Shown here in pieces: positions 1 to 12,789 of a DNA stretch of 64,000 nucleotides. The translations under genes and the position numbers were made by a program. The first letter of the stretch is position 1, and the number at the start of each line of letters is the position of its first letter. Source of the stretch: Phymatolithon calcareum. Its lineage: Eukaryota > Rhodophyta > Florideophyceae > Hapalidiales. Location: contig OZ345383.1 in assembly GCA_977006965.1 (NCBI GenBank), positions 1,302,001 to 1,366,000 of the forward strand, given 5' to 3'. The notes beneath the pieces were generated by a model. It was given only the letters and a program-made list of their open reading frames with translations, was not told the DNA's origin and searched no databases.

Positions 1-599
1 TCGCTGACAGCCGAAGAGAACGACGCACATGGCGACACTGATACTGGGCGCGGAACAAAGTGACGTGGACGAATCTTTTTGCGGATGCGCGCCGACGGGG
101 GAAGAAGCTTACATTTCCGATTTTCATGGCTCTTGAGTGAACTCATCCACATATGCTTTTCACCGCAACCGAGGCGACACGCGAAGGGTTTCTCGCCGGT
201 GTGTAGTCGGAGATGCGCTTGTAAGTTCCACTTCTTGGAGAAAACTCTGCCGCACTTCTCGTAGGAGCAGGAGAATGAGTTCTTCCGCTTCGGTGGTGCA
301 GTTGGGATGACAGCCGTGGCTTCCGACGTGAAATCAGAGAGCGGCGATTCGACTGATGCAGCGGCCTTGGAGTGCACGGTTTGCACGGCTGGGTGCACGA
401 CGGTATTGGGATCAGATCGGATGAGCGGGCTGTTGGAGTAGATGATATCTTCGATAGTCTGCGGAAGACGCAACAAGTGGGAATCATCGACAGCTTGGGA
501 GAGGACACCGTCGAGGTCGATGTCGAAAAGCGGGGGGAGTGGACGGCACGTGGGGGCGAGAAAGTCGGGGTCTGTAGAGGTCTCGGTAGCGGGGATCAT
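1..599 (-). CDS. C2H2 zinc-finger protein, 3' end beyond window
   Basis: The minus strand reads open from an ATG at 597-599 to the window edge (199 full codons), so the C-terminus is missing. An in-frame TGA lies two codons upstream of the ATG, which fixes the start. Residues 1-100 are acidic and proline/serine-rich, like an activation or docking region, followed by a basic PPKRK patch (102-106) that could be a nuclear signal. Finger 1 has C111, C116, H129 and H133 (C-x4-C-x12-H-x3-H). The classic TGEKPF linker (135-140) leads to a second, variant finger with C141, C145, H158 and C163 (C2HC). A basic tail follows. The role is probably as a sequence-specific DNA-binding transcription factor; the target is unknown. 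No intron is visible. Confidence 0.85.
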   Translation of the reverse strand, partial: MIPATETSTDPDFLAPTCRPLPPLFDIDLDGVLSQAVDDSHLLRLPQTIEDIIYSNSPLIRSDPNTVVHPAVQTVHSKAAASVESPLSDFTSEATAVIPTAPPKRKNSFSCSYEKCGRVFSKKWNLQAHLRLHTGEKPFACRLGCGEKHMWMSSLKSHENRKCKLLPPSARIRKKIRPRHFVPRPVSVSPCASFSSAVS

Positions 600-2040
600 T
601 TCTCAATAGCTACAACGTCGTAGGCGGTGCGGGTCGATGGATGTGGTATCCAGTGCTTCAAAACGTTTCGCGATGTCGATCGGTGTTGGAGTCCTAGCCG
701 AGACCCGAAGATGCGTGAAATAGTACTTCCGCTAATGAGAGACAGTAATCAAAGAAGAAGTACGGGACAGGATAATTTTTCGGGCCATTACCACGTAGCG
801 TTCATTGATAGAAGCGCATCATAGATGATAAAATTGGATCTCCCAGTTTGGAAACGGCATTGAACGCTGTTGTGAAACTACTGTATGTGTTTTTGAAAAG
901 GGCGGGATTCTGCTCTTGTAAGTGTCAGCGTGGCACTTTAGCCATTTCACGGAGAGCGGAGTTGGAGACGGTGGGAAGATAGCGCGATCAAACTCAAATA
1001 AGATAGCAAAATTAAGGATTGACACATCATCGAATCCACACACATTTATCCGCGTCCACCGTACCGACGTTGAGGTTGCTAGTACATTACCCAATGAAGC
1101 GTTGCGTCATGATCCGCGCTCCACGTTTGCGGTGTGGAAGTAAGAAAACAGCTAATGACCTGAAAGCCATGGATGGGGCATGGACTGCGTCGACTGCTCC
1201 CCCGACGTTGGCATCGTCTTTGATATCCTTACAGAGTACAGATATTCTGTGCTGGATCGCCTATTGGCCAGCAATAAACGCGGAGATTTGGGAAGCCCCT
1301 GAAAATGTAGCCGGACAAAAGCTGAAATTTTAGCGGAATCGGACCTTGCCACATCAGCAAGTATGAGGCTAAAAATACAGGCAAAATAGGAATTATATCA
1401 TTCTGGAATTAATCGCAATTCAACATTTGAGAGGACTGGCGAAATTCATGAAACGCCGTACTGTACAATGCACTCCGTTCGGTGCCAAAGGGACGTCCCA
1501 GTATTCTACCCAATAGGCGTAAAGCGATGACGGGCCAGGTGCGTGTCAACGAGCTAATTCTGATCATCATGCGCCTCGAGCAAACGCGTTCCCCAAGGGG
1601 ATGAAACTCGGCATCGCATCAAGCGAAGCCTGGTAAAATTTACGCGGGATTCCTGCTCGTCCTCCACACCATTAGTCACGTCAGGGAAATGTACTTGGCC
1701 AATTACGGGCGCTGTAGATTGTTTGAGCGCAAAGTTCCACCTCTTCCATAATTATCAGCTCGCTTTGAGCATGCAAGTCTCGATTTACTACAGTACTATT
1801 CCTCAAATTCACATATCCATGTCAATAACGATTGCCTTGGTTTTTCGCAACGCGGGAGCAATTTACTTCGCACTTAAAGATCACCACGCGCAACATACAC
1901 CTGACGGCCTCAAGAGCTGACAGAGATGCCGCTGCTTACAGCAGTGAATCACATCGATAGATGTCGACTTATTGAACGGCCGGCCTCTCCCATGGCCATA
2001 CCTACTATAGCAGATGCTGGCCAGAAAAGAGCTACACCAA
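600..2040. other. no gene recognised
   Basis: Only short random reading frames are present on both strands, with no domain motif, long repeat or RNA-like fold recognised. It probably includes the promoter of the minus-strand zinc-finger gene just above position 600. Confidence 0.5.
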
Positions 2041-2043
2041 GCG

Positions 2044-2874
2044 TGAAGACTTTCCTATCTGGGCATTAGTATGAACAACACTGGAGTTACAGACGGTACA
2101 GCAATGTCGCGAGTGCGGAATGCGGTTGGATGCATCCACAAACTTAGGCAGAGTGGCTTTAATGTCAGCGGATTCCACCCTGAAATATGCATCAGGATTT
2201 TCAAGTCGTTGATTCTCCCCAAGTGGGAGTATGCAAGTCATCTGACTGCAATGACGAAGCGGTTGCTATCAGAAATTGAGGCAGCAGAAGGTCTTTTTTA
2301 CAAGTATGTCTTCGGGAAATATGCGAAGCATCGAAAAAATCGAATGAGAGTGCTCCGTCGGCTAGATAGTCCTGAGGTGAGGAGGACTCACAACGCTGAA
2401 AGGTTTGCTTTAAGCCTGTTAAAACGGAAAACGTACCTGGAACAGGCAGAAGAATAGGATGATATGGCAGAAGTATCGAAGGACATTAACTATTTCAGAA
2501 ACGAGGAGCACCTCAGCAAAGCATTGAAACAAGCAGAAGAAGGTAAAGTGTCAAAGAAACGGCAATTTAAAGATTCAATCCAAGTGTGGCAAAAATGCGA
2601 AGAGGATTGCTCAGTGAAAATCCCGATAAATAAGCATAAGAAGTTGCCAGGAGTGTTACAAATAAGGGACAGGACGACAAGGCTAAGATGCCTAAGACTG
2701 ATTTTTAACAGAGCTCCGTTGTGGAGGAAAGCAATCCTTGGTGAGTATTTCGGACCCGGTGCTGAAATTGAGCTTCTTGCACTCCGACGCATACTCGGGT
2801 CTAAGATGATGGACAAAGAGACTGAATATGAATGCAAAAGACTAATTCGAACTCTCATATGGAGAGAAACTTGA
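2044..2874 (+). pseudogene. LINE-type reverse transcriptase C-terminal fragment
   Basis: One frame reads from about 2044 to a stop at 2872-2874, broken by one in-frame TAG at 2455-2457. The start resembles the palm/thumb end of non-LTR reverse transcriptases: YLGISMN at about 2053-2073, then a helix ending in KSLILPKWEYASHL, the usual position of the (K)xLIxPxLEYG motif. A charged C-terminal region follows, with a terminal segment related to the ends of the fragments at 14.1-15.4, 28.2-28.6 and 50.7-51.0 kb. The catalytic YxDD region and endonuclease are absent, so the copy is 5'-truncated, as expected for LINEs. The 3' flank has an AATAAA-like stretch near 2966. Confidence 0.65.
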
Positions 2875-4345
2875 ATCAAGGAAATGTTAGGAAAATAGAA
2901 TGCGGTAAGTTAGAAGTAATTGAGAAGCTGCCCCTTTACTCACAGTGAGGTTTTGGTGCTTTTAAAATAAATCAACATATATCCCCTACTATAGCAGGCT
3001 GCACATTCAGGCATGCCCAGCGTTTGCAGACAAGATGTACCGACTAAGCAACCGACACTAAGGATGCCTTTTAGAAGCTAGGCGTTCCGGTCATGCCAAG
3101 AATCTACTCTGATCACTGCGGGTACTCATGCGAGAACAGTATTTTAAGCACTGCCGCGTGAGGTCAATGTTCTGCGGTGAACCATATGTGAAAACTATTA
3201 ACTACTGTATAAAGATCGCTTTAAGCAAACCACATCTTGGATCTCACTTGGATGTGCATTTCTTTGTTCACTCGTACGTTCATTTGCAGTTTTATGACAA
3301 TGGTGCGGTAAAGATGAGGTGTCGATCAATTCTCGTACTTTGCAAGGATACCGGAAAACAGTGGGTAACATAGCCAGAGTCGGTTTGTACAACTTCGATA
3401 CAATGTTAGCAGGTGGGGCATTTCTTCGATCCTCTGCTCGATCTCAGCGCTTCCCGCTCACTCCCCACGACATCAGATCATTCTCCGTGAAGGCGCCTGT
3501 ACGCTATTGAATTGAGTGCCGTTTATGTTTACTGAATAAAGGATTAAGACAAAACGCGGTTCACTATGCTTGCAGGGATATTCTGCGGTTTCCGCGGAGC
3601 CATGGATCTTAGTGCTCCAGAACTTTATCGAGGCGCTTGACAATGCGGAATGCACAGAAGGTAACCCAAGAAAAATTTCCAGAGCCATCGGTTTCATTCT
3701 AAACCAGACTGAATAAACTCGTGACGGGAAAAAGAATGGTCCTTCAATAAAAAATAACTGTAAGCTGTTAGTATTAAACGCTGCAAAGAAGCTTTATATT
3801 ATTCCTTCTGTGTGACTCTCATTTATTACTTAAATAGTGAATACCTCGTGCGGGCAGGCTGAGAGCTGGTGCTCCAATTCTAAAATCTAGACTGAATCTT
3901 TGATCCGGTGCTAAAAGTCATCGCCTTTCTCAAAACGTGCGAATTTTACTGTAGATCCGACTCGGGAGTGCAACTTGTTAGGCGTCAACAAAAATCGCCA
4001 GATTGTGATGACATACTGCCTCCACCACATCCATTTTATTTGCACCTACATACATAAGTCTTGATTTCATGCCACACAACACAGTGATGCATGCAGAGCT
4101 TACCGATCGAACCATTTTGCCTTCCGTCATGAGACTGAGGCATGAACCAGCGAATTGTCGCACGAGTTTTGAATGTGACTGTACAAGATTCACTAAGAGC
4201 TTTGTGGACGAATTAAAACACAGGAAGTCTATTAGGAAATTTGGAATCCCTTTGGGAACTCTCAATTCGAAGCTGGCAAAGGACTATAAGGCAGACATCT
4301 TGCTCCTCTCAGATTTTGCTGCAGAGAAACTGCCGTATACCTGAT
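2875..4345. other. no gene recognised; one 91-codon orphan frame
   Basis: The LINE 3' flank runs to about 3000. A plus-strand frame from 4069 to 4344 (91 codons) is lysine-rich near its end but matches nothing recognised. The rest is AT-leaning non-coding sequence. Confidence 0.4.
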
Positions 4346-4346
4346 T

Positions 4347-4484
4347 TTAAAATGTGGTGGACGTTCCGCCTCCTGACGTAAGTTTATTGGTAGAGAAGGG
4401 TCCCTTAGCCATACTCAAATTTCTGAACAATGAGAAGCTGCTGCCGAACAGCGTTAGGTGCTCACTTTCCGTTTGAGCGATGTT
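4347..4484 (+). pseudogene. possible LINE C-terminus remnant
   Basis: A short frame contains GPLAILKFLNNEKLL, similar to the C-terminal LEVLKFVKNEGLF encoded on the minus strand near 38340. Both are followed by A-rich sequence (AGGAATAAAGAAGG near 4503; AATAAAGAAAGAAAG near 38260 minus). They look like 3' ends of the same LINE family, but the match is short. Confidence 0.35.
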
Positions 4485-5539
4485 TCCCTAATATTGAAAA
4501 AAAGGAATAAAGAAGGAGAGAATGGTTCACTCGCTATTCTTTCTACGTTTAGTTCCACATTAGCATTGTTTGGAGGGACCACGTCTGTTCCACTCTACTT
4601 TGTTCTCATCTAGATTCGGGTTGCGCGTCCAGGCTGGATACGTCCCAAAGGATGCTTCTGCTATTTATAGGTCGCACTACAGCAGCACCTGACTGACGAT
4701 GAGGGGCTCGGTCTCACAGCGATGAAGGGGTCGCGCCCTCGCTACAGAATTTCCCTGTACCTACTTTACATCAGTTACCTTCCACAATCGGCTTTTCTAC
4801 GTAAGTATCGACAGTCAACAGGAGCGGCGAATCTATTTGCGGATACCTCACGCTTTATGAGCACTCGCTCAATCATGAGTGCAAAAGCAGTTCAGATTAC
4901 AGACTCAAACTAGTGTGGCCGCAGGTAGGTGCGTCGCTACAACTATAAGAAGACTCCGATCAATGCATCGAGGATGGGGGTGCGACCTCGAGCCAATCAT
5001 TGACGGTTTTAACTATGCAGAGGTTACAATGTCATTATCAGTCGCCACACCACTGACGCTTTCTTTCTTTCTTTTTTTTATTGCGGGATTTATCAGAGCT
5101 GATAAACAACTCTACATCCTTACGGCTCCAGTAGACTTAACAGATACGAGTGGTACTTGATGTCACAACAGCTGCCCAAGCTGCACAATGTGCAGACCTT
5201 GGGGAAGCTTAACATCTATATCGCTACATAGCCAATCTTCAGTCGCCGTCCTTCAAAGGGATGCCCCGGGTTGGAAACCATTTAGGACGCTCACGGTAGC
5301 TAGTCATCTCGCTGCCTTCTTTCATCTTCTTCTGTCTTCTCTCCCAGCTTCCTTGAGCGTTGCGGCACACCACTCAGGGCGGAATCCATGTACTACCATA
5401 CTACCAGAAGGTGATAGTCTTCTCCCATGGGGAGGCCGGATCACAGCTCTTGCAAGTTCAAAAAAAACCCTGCACTGTAGCGGGGAAAAATTCCTGACTG
5501 AGCTCTTGGTTCCTATCTGTGACGCACAGGTGAACGGGC

Positions 5540-5850
5540 CGGACCGGTATGATAGCCGGCCTGTATCAAATCCGCTTAAATTCGCAAGATTTTCTCGAAA
5601 TCTTGCAACGGCGGGCTTGGGTCTGGCATTTCAAGTGTGGCAAGTTCTCGATTCGCCAAGTCCCTGGAGTGCGCGTTCACGATCGCGTCCGCCATTTCCG
5701 GCGGGATTACCGTCGGAAGGAGCGCTTTGTGCAGCTTTATCGCTGCGGCCACTTGCGCCGGCGCGGGCGCCCGCGCCCGCGCCGGAAACTTGTCTTTTTT
5801 CGTTTGTGGTCCGTTCGGTCCGGTCAAACCCTTCTCCACCACTGACGCTA
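5540..5850. other. GC-rich island with strong hairpins
   Basis: This 300-bp block is far richer in G+C than its flanks. 5587-5609 is a hairpin with 9-bp arms (GCAAGATTT / AAATCTTGC) and a 5-nt loop. 5758-5785 is almost pure GCC/CGC and folds on itself. Reading frames are open on both strands (minus 5576-5842 has an alanine-rich helical look), but no family is recognised and the minus frame lacks an ATG. Confidence 0.4.
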
Positions 5851-7887
5851 TCCTATCGCAGGCAAAATTACACGCACAGCAATCATCATCATATACATGA
5901 CATCAGAACCCTGTACGAAAAACTGCTAGGCAGCTTGTACTTCTGTAACCTAATACTTTGTAAACAATTACGCACTCGTTCTCTTTGGTTAGCCACGGAA
6001 TTGTTAGACTGAAGAATGTGTTGTAGTTACGACATACAGGTAATCCACGAGCTGCATTCGAATAGTATGAGCAGTTCGCCTCTGTAAGGGACCACGCGCT
6101 GTTCGGCATATTCTAATAGCCGAAACACTACCGGACTATTAATTATTAATATTCCGGTAGTGGACTGGTGCAGCTAACCTTTTCCAGTACTATAATCAGG
6201 TGTAATCTTGCCCACTCACACGCCCTACGTGCAAATCTGTTTTGACTGCAAGGTCTTGAAACATACACATCGACCCAGCGGGTAGAGTCGGAGAATTAGC
6301 AGCGACCTTTCCATGAAGGACGGATTGTGAGGCAGATGTTAAGTATACGTCTCTGGTCAGCATTGGTATGAATATCTGTCTCCGGTCAAGTAAACCAAAG
6401 AAAGAAACTACAGCAATTGGTGCACTGTGCCCCCCACATACGAGGCTCAGCAGTGACGAGACAATACTTACACATATTTCAAACGAAAGTTGCCAGTCCA
6501 GGGCACAGAAAGTGCTACTTTCTTCGGCTTCCCGTTGTATTACAAATGAGTCTGGGCTAGTAAGTACTTTCCTCGTTGGTGAATTGCTGTAATGCACTCA
6601 TTGGAGTAGGCATGCCGTTCGACCTCGTGCAGGACCAATTTTCTTGTCCCACCAGGGCCGGTCTGTCCTCAGAGAGAGATTCCGGGGGTTTTGTTGACAT
6701 ATTCGAGCGGCAATTGGTGTCCACTGTGATCCTCGTCCATTTGGAACTTGCGATGCTGCGCGAAAGCCAAACTTCCAACTGAAAATGTGATAGCATAACG
6801 TAATTCACAGGCGGCAGTGAGTGAATCATCTTAGGCTCTTCATGAATATAAAGTTGATGTTTATTCTTCTGTTTCTCAGGCGCTTTCGATCGCACAAAGG
6901 CAGCTCCATGTGGTGACAGATCAGGCACAGCAGCGGACCAGAACTTTTACTTTGTTGAACAGAATGCAGAATGTCGGGTGTAGAAAAAATTATTGGTTCA
7001 CCTCCGTAGCTAAATTTTGTCGCAAGAATAGTAAGTTTTTGTCTTGGGTCGATAGATACGTGGGCAAAAAGGCTGTCAGCCTGGATAGCAAAGCACCAAA
7101 CATCCAAGGTAGGGCTAGGACCGGTCGGATCAGCGACGGTCCGAGTCCAAAAAATGGATCAAGTTCAGATCCACGGCCTGTCCAGAGTTCGAAAATTTTC
7201 CTCTGAGCCTGTCCGAACCCAGACCGTGCTGGGCCGTTTCAAATCCAGTTACAGTCCGATAAGGAAATGTAGACGATCGGGTCCACTTACAGTCCGAAAA
7301 GCCCTCGACCTACTCTGAGCTGAACTGAATCGGCTTGAAACTGATCAGAACCAATTTCGCCTTGGCCTGAGTCTACTCACAGCCACGCATTTGATGAAAA
7401 TTACTAAAATGACCGCGTAGTTTGCCATATTTACCATAAGAAAATGACCACGAGGCACCTGTGGTATTATGATATTAATCATTTCTGTCAGCACTCCGCC
7501 CACGGTCCAGTTTCTAGGTCCATTCGTACCTTGTGCCCATTTACAGTGATATGAGGTGCCGCAGCGGCATATTACCCGAAAATATTCTTTACAATTCTTG
7601 GTTTTCCCATCTTTTACGAAATTGTTTTGCAAATCATGGTCTCCGTGCCAGCGATGGTCTCGGACGGACGAAACCAGTCATCCGCCAATCCGGAGGCGAA
7701 TTTTTGCCCTTTCTGGATAAAAGTGGAAAAATGGACTAACTAGTTGGCGGTCCACTGGATCGAAAACTTCTTCCATCAATCGTAGTCCGGATAAATGTTG
7801 TCTGGATTTTTTTTTGTCGCAGACGGATAAAGCATGTTTTTGGCAGTCGTAAATACTGTAAGCGGATGGTAATAAGGAATTACGGAT

Positions 7888-8008
7888 TCGTTATGGACGG
7901 ACGACGTAAACTATTATCGCAATCGGACAGGTGGCGGATTTGTTTCCGGATCCGTTATGGATGGACCTCGTAATTTATCATTCCGGGTCGGATGGAGGGC
8001 GGATTTAC
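7888..8008 (+). repeat. two diverged ~60-bp direct repeats next to hAT transposase
   Basis: A unit beginning GGATTCGTTATGGACGGAC (about 7888) recurs as GGATCCGTTATGGATGGAC (about 7948). Each unit ends in GGCGGATTT. Subterminal repeats of this kind are typical of hAT ends, where transposase binds. They lie about 200 bp upstream of the transposase frame. Confidence 0.55.
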
Positions 8009-8210
8009 GCAGTTTCACACTACACCTCTGCGCTAATATGGCACCTTATTGCAATCTGGCATGAACATAGAATAGTTGAAAGTAAGGAAACAATTTGGAA
8101 ATCTAAAACCTAATTAAATACCTCTACCGGTATAAAAAGGACATTCATCGCAAATATCGACGTCACCATCACCATATTGCACAACGGCAATCAAAATTAT
8201 TCTGTCTACC

Positions 8211-10375
8211 ATGGCGTCGAGCAGCTCTCCGTCTTGCGGCAGTCTTTCTGGACCCTTCCCACCAAAGGACAAAAACGCCGCACAACACATTGTTGGTGAA
8301 ATTATGGCTGGAAAGAATACCAACTTTCATCTAGTCGATCACGACTCAATCATCGGCCAGTCAAGAAGCACCCGTGTTCGGTCTTCAAAGTACGCAGGAT
8401 GGATGCTACTGTGCTACATGAATACTAAGTTGCACTGTGGATACATTGTGTGCAAATACTACGCCAATCATGTCTGCCCCTTGAACACCGCTGTTAGGCA
8501 CTACAACCCAAGCGGTGGTGGAACAACAAACTTTTCGACTCATATGGCCAAGCATGACCCGCAGAATGCCTACTCTTCTGTTATGATGTGGAAGCTTGAT
8601 CCGAGCACGAAGTCGCTTCTGGCCAACGCCGCCGCTACTGCTGTTTACAAGACTTCCAACCAGTAAGCTGGACCCACGGAAAGGCCGGTGTCGCTGATTT
8701 TGCATCGGCAATATTCAAAGCAGGACAAAGCATGCCTCCCGGTAAGACACTCGATATAGAAGATGCTATGCCCTCGAGCAAGGCTGTTAAAAACAGTTTA
8801 CTGAAAACCGCGAGTGAGAAACGCGAGTTTGATGCTGCTATTGGGATACCAGATGCTCTTAAGATTGGAGGCGGAATGAGTTGCGATGGGTTGAAGCAAG
8901 GGAATACCGGCACCAAATATTATGATCTCACCCTGCACTACTTCCAATTTGGACCGAAAGATGCTCTAACCGGGAATCAGAAAATATTTCTGAAAAACAG
9001 GATTTTGCTTCTAGCTGAGCACAGCACGGCATTAGGAGAAACAGCAGTAGCAATCAGGGCTACTATTTCGAATAAGCTTCGCAATTTGTATAATATCGAA
9101 TTTGAAACTCTCACCGAGAAATTCACCTTTGTAACTGACTGCGCTGCTGTAATGCCTAATATTGTTGGAGCCTCAGTTTCTCAATCCGTACATCAGCTTG
9201 GATTGAAGTGGCTGGGATGCATTTGCCACCAGATTAACACTGCCATGCGGACTGCCTTCGATAAGGCAAAGCTCCTGCAGACCAAAGATACCATTCTTGG
9301 CGAGGTTTGGCAGAACATTGACTGCGTGAAGACATTGGTGCGTATATTCAAGCAATCTGACGCGAACAAAAAGCTTCCAGTTGGATGTACACTGACTCAA
9401 GAAGTTGAGACGCGTTGGTGCTCACTTTTTGCGGCTCTGCAGCGCACGCAGAAAGCAGCTCCATACATTCCCGCTATTATTTCATCCAGTGGCTCGCAGC
9501 CGGCGAAGACGGCTTGGAACGGTGTCAAACGCACTACTGTTGGCGCGAATACATCTCTCCCCTACATTGACGCCGTCGTATGTGCGTGCGAACCGTTAGT
9601 GTCTGCGCTCAGGATTCTAGAGGCGAGCACGAAGCCAACCCTACACAAGGTTCTTCCGCTTTTAATGTGGTGCAAAAGTACGCTGTCGCAATTCGCGTCC
9701 GATCCCCGAGACGCGATACTGTCTACAGTTTCTGCCCGTGTTTTAGCCGTTCTCGATAAGGTGGTGATTACCCATGACATCTATAACGTCGCAATTTTGC
9801 TCCACCCTTTGCTGAAGTCGTGCTCTGCTGTTTCTGAAGAAGTTCTGCGGGCTGCCTACGTCGAACGTGGGGACCGGTTTGTGCGTGACGCGATACGAGA
9901 ATCGTCGATGACTATGGCGGAGTAAATTCCAGATAGTATTCCTGCCAAAACGCCGTCTGAACGCGAAAGTCGTAATGACTGCGAACAGGAAAGTAATGAA
10001 CGTCATGACGTCGAGTCGGGCTACGGCGTCGAACCTCCAACCAAGAAATTTCGCTTGTCCAGTGTGTTTGACCGGAATAACAATACGCTCGACATGGACG
10101 AGTACTCTCTTTACAAATCAGAGCGCGTTTCTGATGCTGACCTGAAGATGATGCGCAAAGACGAAGATATGGGTGTCGTTCGCTACTGGGTCAAAAATAA
10201 GTGCAAATATCCTCGTCTAAGCAATTTGGCTCTCCGCATTTTTGCCACACCCGCTTCATCGTGTACATCTGAGCGAAATTTCTCTGCAGTTAGCCGCATT
10301 GTGACTGACGATCGTACCCGACTCTCCGCACAAATGCTCGACGTCATTATGTATCTGCGCTCGTTTTTCTCGTGA
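8211..10375 (+). pseudogene. hAT-family transposase, frame-damaged
   Basis: The ATG at 8211 opens a frame with a BED-type zinc-finger pattern near the N-terminus (GYIVCKYYANHVC followed by THMAKH). It stops at 8664-8666. The coding sense continues in another frame, which is open from upstream of 8660, so a small indel separates them. The second part (to 9925) has hAT core motifs: TDCAAVMPNIVGAS, CICHQINTA and VETRWCSL. One TAA at 9923-9925 interrupts it. The same frame resumes and ends with the hAT dimerisation domain (NLALRIFATPASSCTSERNFS near 10223-10285, then a helix to 10375). Two lesions make this copy inactive as written. Element ends and target duplication could not be assigned. Confidence 0.85.
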
Positions 10376-11329
10376 AATCTCGCGCCAAACTAACCCACGC
10401 CTGCCTTTGTTATTCTTCTGTTCGTCTTTTCCTCTAAATCGTTTCTGAAAACTCTCCAGAAATAATCCGTAAATGCTCTCCACATTAATAATGTAGTCTG
10501 TTTTTACTCTGATAACACTCCTTGGGATGCCACCGATGATTAGTAAATTCCATGCTCTGACAAGAGCAGAGGTCGACACCATACGTCGTTGCTCTTCAGT
10601 GTGTCTCATTGAAGTTTAGGGATTCTCTTTTGAAACTGGAAAAGACGGCGATGAAAAGTGAGTGCGGCCTGACGTGTCACAGGAACCCATTTGTGTGCTT
10701 AATCTTGATAGTTCTTACTAGTTCTGTAGGTTAAAACATCTGATTATCCTTTCCCTGAATAACATCAACTGTTTTTAACTTGGATAGCGCCTGTAATGAA
10801 GCGATTTGTACTCCAAATCAACCCAGAAACTAAGCCCACAATTTAGTGACGTACAAACCAGATGTTTTCCGGACAGTGGAGGTTCTGAAGATGAATTTGC
10901 GGATAAATTTTGTCTTCCTTTCACGATACAGATTGCATTTGGCAGATAAGATTCATTCAGGAGCATCTAAGCAGGGCATCACGACAACATCGTTTCTCTC
11001 GGTTAAGGGAAGAGATAATGATGGAAGAGGAAGGTAGAGCTTCCAAAACGGCAAAGAACTGAGTAATAACATCTCCTGCAAGTATTGAAAAGACTTACAC
11101 ATCCTGCAATTAGTCTTTTGTGTCTTGCCGAGAAGCGTCATTCATTACCCTTAACTTTGCAGAGTTCGGTCGCCGAAGCAAATGTTTCAAGAAATCATTG
11201 CACGTGAATCAAAAAGAACAGGCAGCTTTCTTACTTCATCACTGGCAACATGGGCAGACCAGCTTTTTAATTGTAAATGATTTTTCTCCCTACATCTAAT
11301 CTTCGAAAACTTTTATCCAAAATCAAGCA
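10376..11329. other. no gene recognised
   Basis: Probably the 3' flank of the hAT copy followed by unassigned DNA. No coding or repeat signal is recognised. Confidence 0.4.
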
Positions 11330-12780
11330 CTTACGGCCTTACCAATACCCACACCACGTTGCCCTCCACATATTTTTTTGCACATCTCTAAGGCTGTATG
11401 AAAAGTGTTCCTTCTTTCCAGGGACGACTTTGGTAACCATCTCAATATGCGAATGATAGTTACTTCGCTTCGGCAGCACATGGAATCTTGGAATAACTTG
11501 ATACATAAGACGATAAGCATAGACTAAATCCCCAATACGCAGGCTCCTTTCCATGCACCAACACCACATGGGGATTCCGATCCCTGGCGAAAATCAGCCT
11601 CACTCGTATATACCCCAACCATTCCTCAAGTAGTCGGCCACCATACTTGCTAATGCGACAGCCTCAGATTTTCACAGCCGCCAAAGCCAACGGTTCCCAA
11701 TGGCGCATCTTTTCGAACGCCACCGCATCTGCCGTCGCGTCTGCCCATCGCATCTCCCCATGACGTGTCGGGTTGCATTTATCCCACCACCTTACAGGTA
11801 TACCCATAATGCGCTGTGAAAGCCGTGCAGATTTACCAATACCAGCGCAATGAGTCAGACGCATGGCAGTTGCGTCCTGCATCCGCTCATTCAGCCGCAG
11901 CAGCTACAGCGACGCCTGTGTATGTCACTGCTACAGGGCCTTGTACCCTTGTGGGCTGTTTTCTAATTCGCTCACTATCGCTGCGGACAGTATGAGGCGT
12001 CTTTGCGTCGTCTCCAGTATGTTGAACAACGTTTTACCCACACTATGAGAACGAGTGTGCACGTTCATCATGCTGGTCCGGGTTTTACGCACATACGCAG
12101 CGGCCCACCAAAAGTTGCTTCCAGGCTCGGCGAAAAGTAATGCACAGTTGTTTGTCATTTCAAGCGCACGCGCTTTGCTTGTGCCAAGGAAGGAGGTCTC
12201 AAGACCATAATTACATCTGTGTTAGTGTTGCATTGGGTGCCGCGTAATTTGACAGTGCGACCTGTTAGGTATTGAATGATGAAGAGGATGCGGGACGTAC
12301 GTGCTGTTCGAAGATGAAAAATGGCAGCCGAGTACAATCTGTCGGCTATTGATGCTTCCGCATCCCGCGCTGCACCATCGGCGTTTCCGCGCACACGGTG
12401 GAAGACTAAACGTCAACCTCATGGTTCATGGCCCGAAAGTACCACTCGTGAGAGAATGATACTGTCCAGATTCACTGCCCATGATCACACGTGCATACCA
12501 GAGCATGGTTAACTGAAGAAAGATCAGCATAGTATTGTGAGCCGCACGAATAGCAAAGAGAACGTTTTCTAGTAAGATAACCATTCCGCAAAACTTGGGA
12601 TTTGCCATTACGGTTGGAGTCCAATGCCAAGTAAAAAAATCTTCCAGAGGGCGCCTGTCATTATTCTCGGAAGTCGAACAAGAGTGGTTATCGGCAGTGG
12701 CTTCTCTTAAAATTCTTTCAAAACACTTGATCGTTGAAAAGCAAGCTGGCTGATCCAGGGATTGATTGTACTGCAATTCT
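11330..12780 (-). pseudogene. degenerate coding-like region, family unknown
   Basis: Several consecutive minus-strand frames of 60-116 codons look protein-like and follow one another with shifts and stops: 12426-12776, 12155-12394, 11664-11882 and 11339-11569. Stretches such as RWWDKCNPTRHGEMRWADA read like decayed coding DNA rather than chance frames. No family could be named. A decayed transposase or retroelement polyprotein is the likeliest source, given the surroundings. Confidence 0.3.
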
Positions 12781-12789
12781 CGTTTGGGG

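Larger units (their letters stand above)
4490..8140. other. gene-poor region, possible outer part of a hAT element
   Basis: No convincing gene. The 274-codon plus frame at 5188-6012 is judged spurious. 6126-6165 is a small hairpin with 10-bp arms (CACTACCGGA). From about 7100 to 8010 the sequence is full of GGCGGA, TCCG and GGTCCG words, which continue up to the hAT transposase at 8.2 kb and may be its subterminal region. Confidence 0.4.

Noticed and set aside
5188-6012. 274-codon plus-strand frame
   Set aside because: Composition changes abruptly along it, no domain or motif is visible, and its second half is just the GC-rich island that is open in several frames.
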